A DNA stretch of 64,000 nucleotides, taken from the NCBI RefSeq assembly GCF_032854445.1, contig NC_088298.1, positions 10,839,504 to 10,903,503 of the forward strand, in the 5' to 3' direction. Shown in pieces: positions 13,701-25,700 of this stretch (its first letter is position 1; every line of letters begins with the position of its first letter). The notes beneath the pieces are model-generated. The model was given only the letters and a program-made list of their open reading frames with translations, had not been told where the DNA came from and made no database searches. This stretch comes from Liolophura sinensis (taxonomy: Eukaryota; Mollusca; Polyplacophora; Chitonida; Chitonidae). Position numbers and translations under genes: made by a program.

Positions 13701-16700
13701 CTGTTCCCATCACTAGCTACACATATATTGAGGGTCAGTTCTCGTTTGAATCTTGATTGACTGATTGGTATTTAACGATCTGCTCATGAATTTTTCACTT
13801 AAATGACATTCGTCAGGTTTATGGCTGTATTTTATTTATTTATTTATTTATTTGATAGGTGTTTTATGCCGTACTCAAGAATATTTTACTTATACGATGG
13901 CAGCCAGCATTATTTTGGGTGGAAACTGGGCAGAGCCCGGGGGAAACCCCCGACCATCTGCAGGTTGCTGACAGACCTTTCCACCTATGGCCGGAGAGGA
14001 AGCCAGCATGAGCTGGACTTGAACTCATGGCAACCGCACTGGTGAGAGGCTCCTGGGTCATTACACTGCGCTAGCGCGCTAACCAACTGAGCCACGGAAG
14101 TCACTTTTTTGGCTATAGTAAATCAAAGTGCTTAGAGTAACCTAGCGCAATGCAAGGCACCTACTTTTTGGACTTAAAGCCACTGACAAAACAGTGGGGG
14201 GTGGATTCAAACATGCAACCTCAAGGGGCCTCTGCGGCTCAGTTGGTTAGCGCATTAGCGCAGCGTAATGACCCAGAAGTCTCTCACCAATGTGGTTGCT
14301 GTGAGTTCAAGTCCAGCTCATGCTGGCTTCCTCTCTGGCCGTAAGTGGGAAGGTCTGCCACCAACTTGCGGATGGTCGTGGGTTTGCCCGGGCTCTGTCC
14401 AGTTTCCTCCCACCATAATGCTGGCTCCCGTCATGAAATATTCTTGAATACGGCATAAAACACCAATTAAATAAAGAAATAAATAAATAAATAAATAAAT
14501 TCAACCTCAATAATGAAGGGCCCCGACAGTCGCAAGCCAGAGCTTTAACCATCTGAGCCTGTAAGGCCAAGGTTTAATCTTGCAGACAAACTTCTAAACT
14601 TTCTGGTCTCACAGGTGCCATTTAAAATATTACAGTTTTGAAAACACTTAATTATTACCACTGCTATGAAACACTTTATTACTTTCTGGGAATGACTTAA
14701 TATTTCAGTTTACTGTGTCCAAATGCAGTCATCATTTTTACCCGTCTCTCCCATGTTGGTCCTATGTTTACAATCTGATTACTGTCCTCAGTTATGGCCC
14801 CTCTGCTGGAACTCTCCTTGACTGGAGGATAATTTGCATGGTTGCTAGGTGTCAGTTTGATTCTTCCTCCTCTAGCTCTGAAGTCTGATAACATTGCCTG
14901 AAACACAATCAGTATGACAGTGCCATGTAATGTGTATATTATAATTTGACATAAAATATAGTTATTTACTTATTTATTTCATTGGTGTTTTACGCCATAC
15001 TCAAGAATATTTCACTTATACAACGGCGGCCAGCATTATGGTGGGTGGAAACCGGGCAGAGCCTGGGGGAAACCCATGACCATCTGCAGGTTGCTAGCAG
15101 ACCCATAAAATATATGTTTGTATTATCTAGCTGTGGACCAGAAATATGTTCATGTGTGATATTCAAACATCAGGAAATGTAACTTTAACCTTCAACATAT
15201 TCATACTCAAAGCCTTCAATTCTGAACAAATTAACAACCGTCAATTTCAAGTTGGCTCAACTAAAATGTACACAAAAGCTTCTAAGACACACAAAAATCA
15301 CAAGCATAAAGCAAGTATGGAATGGATCACAAACAATATAGTTTTATATTTTATCGTGTACAAAGGGCAGCATGAAATACATGTTCATTTGCTGTCTCCC
15401 GCTACCTTGCCTTCATTTGTATCTATTTATCCCATTAGTTATTATCACTCTCTACCCAATCTAATCTAATAAAGCAGTCACACAATGATATCACACGACT
15501 AGTCTCGAATATGTCGCAATATTTTTAATTTAAGTAAGCCTCACTTTCAATTTAAAAGCTCTTACCTGAACGTTTTTATCAGAAGCTGGGTTATCCAGTT
15601 GCGTCAAGATCAATGGATGAGCAGGCAGAATCTCAATGTTCAGCTTAGCGTGGCGTGTCAGATTTTCCAAGTCTGCCGAGGAGCGATTTTTACTTGTGTC
15701 TAAGCTCGCACTGTCAGAATCCAGAAGTTTTGACCAATAAACTTGCTCAGGGAAATACTTCCTAAGCTCGCACTTTGACCCTGCTTCAGTTTCTAAATAC
15801 GGAATTTCGAGTTTAAAATAAGGGGAGAAACTTAGTATGATCCCATCAAGGGTTTTACGGAAATGATGCGGTCTCTTCAGTTTGTGTTCAGTCAATGCCA
15901 CGCGGCTGTCAAATATTGACTCGTCTTTGCTTTTCTGGTAATTGTGCAGAGGATCAGAAAAGTCCTTGAGTTCAGTGATTTCGGCAGATTTTCGTTTTGG
16001 AATCTCCTTGACAGGCAGCCTGGGACTCACGTTTTCTTTGTTTTCGTTACTCCTACGTTTGACTTCAGAGCTAGTTGCCACAGGCACGTCTGTCACCTGG
16101 AGAACATCACCTGGTAATGTCACACTCACCACACTACTACTCCCAACTGAACTGACACTCTCTTGAATTACCTCCCCTGGAACAATTACCTCCCCTGGAA
16201 CAATTAACTCCCCTGGAAGAGTTTCATCTTCCTTTACTGGGGATTCAGGGTGGATGCCAGCCAGGAAATCCTCTGCCATGGGATCAGACTTGGCTTGCAG
16301 CTCGGAGGCGACCTCTATCTGGAACATGGCGGCCGAGGAGAGATTCCCCTGGGGGGAGAAGATTGGCCGTCTCCCATCATCGGTGTCTGTTGAGCTGTCC
16401 AAGCCATCCAGCTGCAGAGCCAGTTCATCAGGTGAAGGGGGAGGTAATGCGAATTCATCCATACAGAAAGATACCTCCAAACAGGAGTGGTAAGCAACCA
16501 GCACCATGAACTGTAGAATCTTCTTCACCTGTCCAACAACAATTGTCCAAACCTTAATTTATTTCATGTTGTTCACTGAAGTCTAACTCATTTCTCAAGA
16601 ATACTACACAAAATATGTCACTGTAGGTTACATGTAAGTATACTTATACACTACAGAATATCCCACAATTTATTTATTTATTTGTTTTACGCCGTACTCA

Positions 16701-19700
16701 AGAATATTTCACTTATATGACAGCAGCCAACAATATGCTGGGAGGAAACTAGGCAGAGCCTGGTGGAAACCCACCATCATCTGCAGGTTGCTGCCAGACC
16801 ATCCCACGTACGGCCGGAGAGGAAGCCAGCATGAACTGGACTCACAGCGACCGCATTGGTGAGAGGCTTCTGGGTCATTATGATGTTAACCAACTGAGCC
16901 ACAGAGGCCCCTAATATCCCACAAGATACCCAGATTAAGACAGCAGGTAATCTAAAGGTACATCTGAATAAAAAAAAAATTGGCCATGATTTGTCACAGG
17001 TAACAAATGTTCAGATTGTAAGGCTTTGAAGCTGGAGTAAGAGTTCAGGAACACCTTCCATTATTTAGAACAGTCACAAAGAACAAATACAGAGATTCTA
17101 TAACAAAGTCACTTTTTTGGTGCATTTTCGGTATCAGCAGAGCGCTACACATGGCAGAAAGGCCAAGTGCATCTAATGTGCCGCCAGAAACATTTTGAAA
17201 ACTTGGTTAAAATGAACTTGTAGGTTAATGAATGAAGGTTGTAAGAAATTTTCAACCCAAATTGCAGACAGTACCAGCTTGATTCAGTGTTGTTGCACTG
17301 TAAGGGTCCGCTAGCAACAAAACTTTTTACTATTTTGTTCACCTATTTCCAGAAAAAGCTTAGTTACCTGGTTTGAAGCCAAGGTGACAATAAACCTGAC
17401 CTAAAGTGAAAACTGCTGTGGTTGGATTTTTGTCATATCCAGATACACTCAGCTCACAAATCATTGCTGTGCTAATTAAAACTATATTCGAACAGGTTTA
17501 CTGACATTAAAGGTGTGAGTGCTTGGGGTTCAACGTTGTACTTAACAATTTTTCAGTCATATGATGACAAAGAAATCCTTAGAGTGCATGTAATGTGTCT
17601 CCTTGTTGCAGGACGAATTTCCACCACTCTTTTTATCTAGTACTGCCTTACCAAAGGCAAGTACGGCGCCCCGCCCGAGCCATTATATTGCTATAGATCA
17701 ACTAGTCATTGCACTGTCCCCTTCATGCTGAGCGCAAAGCAAGGAAGTTACAACTTCCTCTTTTAAAGTCTTAGGTGAGACTCGACCCAGGATTGACCCT
17801 GGATCTACTGCCTCCTGAAGTGGTAGATATGGGGCCGGTCATTAAAGGAGAACCCAAATGACATTATTTTCACACTAAAAGTCTTAACAGAATATTTATG
17901 CTATGTTAGTCTGTAAACTGCATTTAAAAAACTGTTACTTTAACTAGTTCCATTTAAAAAAAATCCATTGAAGTTGAACCTTCTGCCTATCTTGTCGAAC
18001 GCGGAGCCCTGGCCAGGTAATGTCATGCCAGAAGCTATTATGTGACTTAAGCTGTAATTACCCCTACATGTACACCTCTTAATTAGCATCCTGAAAAATA
18101 ATTTAAGTAAAACAGTTTCACAACAAATATTTTGAAAGATAAGCCATGAAGTTGTATAAGATTCTGAAAAAGTGTGTACAGCTGGGCAACTGGGCGAGAC
18201 AATGACTGATTTTCGCTCACACATCGGTCACATAGACGACACAATTGTGCTCCTGCCTGGTCTGTCTGACAAGAATTGGACATCCACTGAGTTATGGTAG
18301 TACCTGTGGAGAATTGGCTCGGTTTCGATGTTAACAGACTATAAATTATTATAGTCAAGATGACCGATACCGGCTGTGATACACGGATCCATGCTGTCGG
18401 CCAAACCGATTGTGAGTTGCACTGACGTTGTGTTATTGCAGTCGAACGCCATACCTGGACGTGGAATAATCTCGAAATGGTGTGTAAGATTATAGCAATT
18501 GTTTCCTGTTGGATGTGTTGTATACATAGAGAAGCCTCAGATGCCAGCAGGGAATGTACCACTGTGACGTCACAAGGTCAATGGTGGCTCAATCGGTCTG
18601 GAGTACATTTTCTGATGTTTGATGACCAAATTCTGCTGTTTTTCTACCGTTTTCGACATTTTAAATGATGGGAATTGATTTAGGGGACATCCAAGCTATC
18701 TGTTTGCATTTTGGAAGGCTCAACACTGGGGATCTACTTTAAAAAAAATAACCTGAGATCTCAGATTACATAAAAACACATGTTTTACCCTCTTGAGTTC
18801 ATAGCTTGACCCCCCTCTCAGTGTAATCGTACAGCCCAAATGTGTCGCACAGCCATCAAAGAACATCAGGGTTTTCTGCTCTCCTGAAAATCAAAAATTT
18901 CCAAATGTTATGTGAACTGCCATCAGCTTCTAAATTTAGCTTGCCACTGTATACATATGCTGAGTTCAGGGCCTGCTGTCTGCCTCTGCCTTAGAATGTC
19001 CGGGGCCTGTTTATTTCCAACAAGTGTTCAAGAATTTTCTTATTCTAGAAAATTCCACCAGTCTATATAAGACCTATAAAAGCAGGTCAAACGAAGGAGA
19101 AAGGAGAATTATTGAGAGTTTTGGATGCTTTCGCTGTGAATTACTTTAGTAGGCCTTTTGTGCTGAATTTTGGTGTCTTTAAAGCCTCTGGCTGTGTTAT
19201 ATCATATCTCAACCGAGCATTTATTCAGTCTGAACTTGTATATTTAATTTGTGCTCTTGTGTACACAGTGCTTTTTAGTACACGGACCCTGTCTGTGGAA
19301 TTTTGTGTATATTTCGTCATACATTCAGTTATACTGTGGATTTTCCATCTTATGAATATTGCCTCTGTGCATTTATGCCTGTATGGCATAAATGCCAGCA
19401 TTGTGGAATATATGCGTCTGTTTGGAATGGACACCGTTGTACATGTAAGTACTTTAGTATTTGTATAGATACTGCTATCCTTTCTTGTTAAACTTAAGTA
19501 CTTTAGTATTTGTATAAGTCTTGTTATCTGTTCTTGTTAAACCTAATAAATTGTTGAAAAATAAAATCTGCTGGTTTTGGTTACTTTTTTGTGCGGCTAA
19601 ACTGTTGTGTATTTCGAAAAAGCCATCTCTTTATAATACAGACAGTTTGGGGCGTAACACAAACAACTGTCTGTTTTTATTTTCCATTTCTCACTACAGG

Positions 19701-22700
19701 AATGGCAAAATTGACAGCTCTCACCTTTTTTCATGATAGCACACAAAAACTCGCAGTCAAGTTTGTATTTAAGCAAATGAAACCAAGTTCTAAAGAAGGC
19801 TTGTTATATACAGGGTGGATCCAAAGTCTGGACCCATAGGGGTGAGTGAGTGAGTGCTTGGGGTTTAACGTCGTACTCAACAATTTTTCAGTCATATGAT
19901 GACGAAGGAATCCTTAGAGTGCATAGGCAATTTACTATATAACAATTTACAGATCACAATAAGTGTTCGAACTGACTTCCACCTTCCTCCAAACACTTTC
20001 TTACTCAGGAGACACATGATCTTTGCACATTTCAAAGCATAGAGTTATTCCCCCTTATGGTTTCCAGTTTTTGTGTGATGTTATCTTTTAGTGCTTGTAA
20101 TGTTCTTGGTTTGTTAGCATAAACCACTGAGATTTTGATGGCCATTCAACCAGCCCTTGACGTCCAAACCATTTCCCCGCAAATGTGGTGTCATGTAAAA
20201 TTATACATGATACCTAAATGATCAAAATTACGTTAAAATAAATGAAAACAAATTCGATAGTACATTGCCTATGGGTCCAGACTTTTTCTCCACCCTGTAT
20301 ATACAAGACAAACTTCTTGACAAAGTCTAGCCCAGCAACCATAACTGACCCCAAGGTCAGGGAGAAGTCACAGAGACACAGCACTCAAACTCGCCCCAAT
20401 CAAAGTCAGAACAGGGGAGTTTGAATTCAAACTCTTTTCTTGATAAAGGTAAAAACAGTCCTATTGTATCATGTGACTTGTAAAAATGTTAGACAACCTT
20501 TACAGACATTAAATTACCGATCATTTATCTCACCAAGTTCCACTGGCAAAAATGACACCTCATTCTTAGAAACTTCTCAAGTTCACAAAAGATCAGCACC
20601 TCATTTTCTCCATCATTCGTCTACTCTAAATAACTTTTTGGGAGACTTTTTTCAGATGCCCACGTTATAGAAGATAAGATCAATAATAGTTGCCAAACAA
20701 TTTTTGCATGATTTTTACCTTTAATGATAAAGAGTTCCAATTCAAAACTCCCCTACTGATCTATATTTTGGCAATTCCAAAGCAATCCGTCAAATGCCTA
20801 AGTAACAAAAGTCACAAAAATAAGAATGCAGAAAAAAAAGGTTTATGAAACCTGTGCTTTTACCACTTGGCAGGGTGTAGGTCTTGACCCTGAAGGAATG
20901 ACACAGCCCCAGGGTGGGGCGACTGACCAGTCCATCAATAGAGTTGACGATGCCAGCCTGAGTGAACCTGGCCACACGTTCCATCACACTCTGAACACAC
21001 AGATAACATATCATGTATTTGGTATATTTTTCTACATTATTTTATAATTACCATTAGAAAAAATGACTTTTGCTACACTTACGTAATTATCATGAGAAAA
21101 ATAAACAGACCAACTTTAATTTCATTTATCTATCTAACGAGTGTTTATAGTGTGAACATTTCACTTACATCACAGTGACAAGTTTATCTCAAAGAAAAAA
21201 ACAAACACATTTTTCTAGTAGCTGTTGAAAAATGTACATTTACATGTTTTTACTCACGTTCTTCAGCTACCTAACAAATTACAGGGCTACTTGGAATCTC
21301 AAATGCTAATTATTTATCTTAATTATTCTCAGTTTGAGGTAGTGATCTTTAGGCAAGTTATAAAAAGAAAAAACATGAGTCTAGGCTATCAAAATAAGCC
21401 TCAGTAAACAACGTGAAAACCTCCCACAAATAATGCTGGCCGCTGGAGCATAAGTGAAGTATTCTTGGGTAAAACACCAATCAAATAAATAAATAAATAA
21501 ACAAAAACATAAATAAACTTACAGGTTTGACATTATAACACAGGGTGATGCCTTGCTCCAGGAGGAACTCTTGTGCCAGACGTGACACACTCTTCTCCAC
21601 CATCACCACATCAGGTTTGAGACCCGCCACTTTAGCCACGCTCATCTTCAGAAACTCACGCTCCTGGAAAATGATGAAATACACTGAAAAATAATACTAC
21701 TCTGGATGAATCCAAAATTTTTCCTATTTGGCTACCAACCCTTTGGCTGTAAAGCCTCTAAAATATCAGTGCAAGTATTTTGTTGCATATCGAGTGCAAC
21801 CCAAATTGAAGAAACAGAAAAGAAATTTATGATATTTTCAATTCCAAGAAACTACAATGTAATATTTGCAGATCCAGATGTCTGAATTTATTCTTTCGTG
21901 TGTAACCTTTGTGGCTACAGGGAGCAAATTTAAACCTTAAATAAGTAATTTTTGAGGTCCCAAGAAGATGAATTATTAAATGTTTTACCTTTTTTGACTC
22001 ACAGAAGCTAAAATGAGTCGCTCACCCGTAATAGCTGTCATTGAAAAGAGTTGAATTAAATCATTCCTCTGCAAGAGCAAAATTAAATGTTTCACCTGTA
22101 ATATTTGTGGTTCCAAGGAGCTGAATTTGTTCTCCACCCTCTGGTACTCTATAGCGCCCTTGAGCAGAAGGATTTTGGGGTTTGTGTGACTGGGGATCAT
22201 CTTCTTGTGAGCGATGTTCTTTGTGCAGACCACACCGTGATACATCGCTGTCGACTGCTTCTGACCTCCAGGAATCTTTCACAAAGAGAAAAAAACAAAT
22301 CCTGATCACGCATGCTCAGCTGAAGTCTTACATGTGTAACCAACCCAGTAGCTACAAGTAGTGGGAATTTCCCATTCGCTCATTTGTTAATGCGCTGGCA
22401 TTCAGATGTGGAAATCTGGGATTAAATCCCTATGTAAGAAATCCAAGGGTACATTCTTAAATCATTAAACATGTTCAGCTAAAGCCTTATATCAGGTTAA
22501 TACTTTCTGTGTACTTCCTTTCTAATCTGCACATACCTGTGTGAATCGAGAACTTCCATGTACCATGTACATGTACCTTTACCTGTATGCATGTGTGTGG
22601 ATTACCTTTTTGGTCCGCCTGTATTTACCTATACTTGTTTTATCTTTTAACTCACGTACATATTTTTGTATTTCTGTTTAACTTTTCTGATCTCCACATA

Positions 22701-25700
22701 GATGGGTCTGTCTGTGCGTCACTTTTTTTTCATTTCCATTAACTTTTAGATCTACGCGCACTTGTATTTGCTTGTGTCCATTAACTATTTGATCTACAAA
22801 CACATGTATTTGCTTATGTCCATTAACTATTTGATCTACACGCACATGTATTTGCTTATGCTCATTAACTTTTAGATCTACACGCACATGTATCTGCTTA
22901 TGCCCATTAACTTTTAGATCTACATGCACATGTATTTGCTTATGCCCAATAACTTTTAGATCTACATGCACATGTATCTGCTTATGCCCAATAACTTTTA
23001 GATCTACATGCACATGTATCTGCTTATGCCCAACAACTTTTAGATCTACATGCACATGTATCTGCTTATGTCCATTAGCTATTTGATCTACAAACACATG
23101 TATTTGCTTATGCCCATTAACTTTTGATCTGCATGTACTGGCGTGCCTGTATTACATTTTTGATATGCATGTATTTGCATATGCCCATTACCTTTTTGAT
23201 CTGCACATATTTGCGTATGTCCATATCGTCACCCTCCGTGCGGATATCAGGATGGACAAACTCGGTGACTTTGGCCAGCAGTTTGAGTAACGTGTCTGTC
23301 CATGTAAGGCTCAGACCCTCCTGACTCAGTAGCTGCTTCAACAAGGACACCATGTGCTCCTGGTGACTTTTCCTACAGACATAAACAAAATATAAACTTA
23401 GGTTTTTTAACCAGCACAGTTGGTAGAGCGTCCACTTTGGGAGCTGTAGATCCAGGGTCAATCCTGGGTCGAGTCAAACCTAAGACCTTAAAAGAGGAAG
23501 TTGTAACTTCCTCGCTTGGCGTTCAGCGTGAAGGGGATAGTGCAGTGATTGGTTGACCTGTATCCGTATAATGGCTCCCACAAGGCGCCTTACTTGCCTT
23601 CGGTAAGGCGTCTCAGTGAAGCAGCACTGGATAAAAGAGCAGTGGAAATCCATCCTGCAACAAGGAGGCATATTACATGCACTCCAAGGATTCCTTCATC
23701 GACAAAAATTGTAAGTTAAACCCCAATCACTCACTCAATCACTAAACTTTGATGTACACAGCATCCATTTAACAGGGCAAATGCAACTGAGGCTGCTTGC
23801 AAACTGTATGCAAACCAATTGCAAGTCTTTTGCAAACTGATACGCAAACTGATGATTTTAGATTTTTGTCAGAAGATTCACTGAAATCAGAAAAGGCATT
23901 CTTTCACTGAATAAATCAGGAAAATCTGTAAATATAGACCTAGGCTGACTCCACTTAATCCAGGGGTAGGGTCAATATATTTGTCATGTTGTATTACATC
24001 TTCACAAATGAATCCGTCTTAATGTCGCTCTTCACACAACTTTGTTACACATATTCTGAGAATTGGCCTTGGGATTATTGACTTTGAACGTCCACTTTGG
24101 TTGACAGCTGGCATACAAATACTGATTCTTTCACCAAATGACAATGAAAACATGAATCCATCTTAATTCTGTACATATACTTTCTTAGGTTTCTGGTGAA
24201 CAGTCCTTGTCATTATTGACCTGGAACGTCCATTTTGGTTGCATTACCAATGATACCCAGTTTTTCTGCATCTTCAAGAGCAAATTTCAATGCAATTTGT
24301 GATCATTTTAACACTATTTTGGAGACAAAACTACATCGGTTGAATTGGCCATTTTCAGGGTTTCACCAAAAGTATCATTTTATCAGTCTACACAGAATAA
24401 TGCCTTCTGAATACATTTGCATAAACAGAATATGCTTGAATAAACACCTTCGAAACATGCGAAAAGGTTGAAGAATTAGGGTATATTAATGCACATGTAT
24501 GAAAATAGAAGACTGTTATCATCATGTATTATAGGAGAGAAGATCTCATGAGTCGACCTTAAACTTTAGCCAGTGCGTCAGGGGACAGAAACTCTTACTG
24601 AAGTCTGCTGAAAGCCAGCTTCTCTCTGTTCTCATCCCTCAGCTGATCCCGACTCCTCCAGCCTGGGGGACAGGTGAAATATTCCCCTGGGGACAGGCCT
24701 GCCTTGGTCGTGCTGAACAATGTGCCTGTAACAGATATCACAATGTGGCACATTGTACTCTGTATTGAGTATATGTATAAATCTTTGTATTTACATATTT
24801 CTGTATTTGATTGGTGTTTTACGCCGTACTCAAGAATATTTCACTTACACCACGACGGCCAGCATTATGGTGGGAAGAAAGTGGGCACAGCTTGTTGTGG
24901 GCAACAAGTATAGGAGAGGAAGCCAGCATGAGCTGGACTTGAACTCACTGTGACTGCATTGGTGAGAGGCTTCTGGGTCATTACGCTGCGCTAGCGCAGT
25001 AAACAACTGAGTATAAATCTTTGTATTCCGCTATAACTAATTGTAGGATGTAGCAGGTATCTCATTTTTAGCTATTTTGGGCTTCAAGCAGCATTGTAAT
25101 TAAAGAGAAACTGTTAGTATTATTATTTCTGCCATAAATTGCTCAGCAGCTAACACTGTTAAGAAGAGAAAACAAATTTTTCCAGAGGAAACATCAGGTT
25201 TTTAACAGTTTTTCGGTGCAAAATTTTTAATCAAAGACAAACCCGTCAAAACGAGAACACATACACAACCACAATGGGTAGAGGTTCAAATCCAGACAAA
25301 GCTGACTTTTTTTTTGTTCTGTTTTTTCACACTGTATAGTAGATGTTTGCTTTTACTTAAAGATAGTCATTTGGACATGCCTCGAGACCCGGCCAAAAGT
25401 TCAAGTGTTCAACCATGGGCCACCTTCACACAGGGATCGTAAGCCTAAGTTGATCGTAAATCACTAAGATCATAATCATAGCCCTAACTTACAACTGACA
25501 CCCTCTTGCACAAAGGGACTGCAAGCCAAAAGATAGTCATAATCAAAAATAACAATTGCCTCAAACTTAAAAAATTAAGGAAAGAAAAAGTTATTGACTG
25601 ATACATTTTGCATTGGCATACATTCATAATTGTAACCCCGCAACAATTTACAATTACATTACAATTCCTTTGTGTAAATGGTGTAACTTAATTTTACAAT

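Larger units (their letters stand above)
8875..14897 (-). other. PIKFYVE: PIKFYVE exons 18-22: CHK Cys/His-rich region
   Basis: Exons 14742-14897, 13143-13243, 11109-11180, 9930-10101 and 8875-9053. Recognisable segments: MLSDFRARGGRI; VDCLDPAAHQRLGVLFSNYS; MDFYGKNDITLGGFLERFCF; CDTPMVDHIRRFVHETGC; MWSWCRKCKQ; IDTWSMSFAKYLDIRFHGN; HSLHHDHYQYF. This is the conserved Cys/His region unique to Fab1/PIKfyve proteins. All five exons are short (72-179 nt) with phases that fit. Introns here are loaded with SINE copies and a 38-bp minisatellite. Confidence 0.93.
15566..22275 (-). other. PIKFYVE: PIKFYVE exons 13-17: CCT/TCP1-like chaperonin domain and large linker exon
   Basis: Exons 22096-22275, 21523-21663, 20864-20990, 18789-18883 and 15566-16528. 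Diagnostic segments in order: HGVVCTKNIAHKKM, NPKILLLKGAIEY, EREFLKM, VEKSVSRLAQEFLLEQGIT, LMFFDGCATHLGCTITLRGG, and VLVAYHSCLEVSFCMDEF. This domain, related to GroEL/TCP1 apical domains, contacts VAC14 and regulates kinase activity (family knowledge). Exon 17 is 963 nt, much the longest; after about 25 conserved residues it encodes a Ser/Pro/Glu-rich linker with a short internal repeat (VPGEVIVPGEVI), then a conserved part ending FPEQVYWSKLL. Confidence 0.93.

Noticed and set aside
18083-18562. 159-codon minus-strand frame between PIKFYVE exons 16 and 17
   Set aside because: No similarity to the family and the flanking exons join in phase 0 without it.
19112-19468. 118-codon hydrophobic plus-strand frame
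   Set aside because: Lies wholly inside the solo LTR between its TATA-like and poly(A) signals; no domain.
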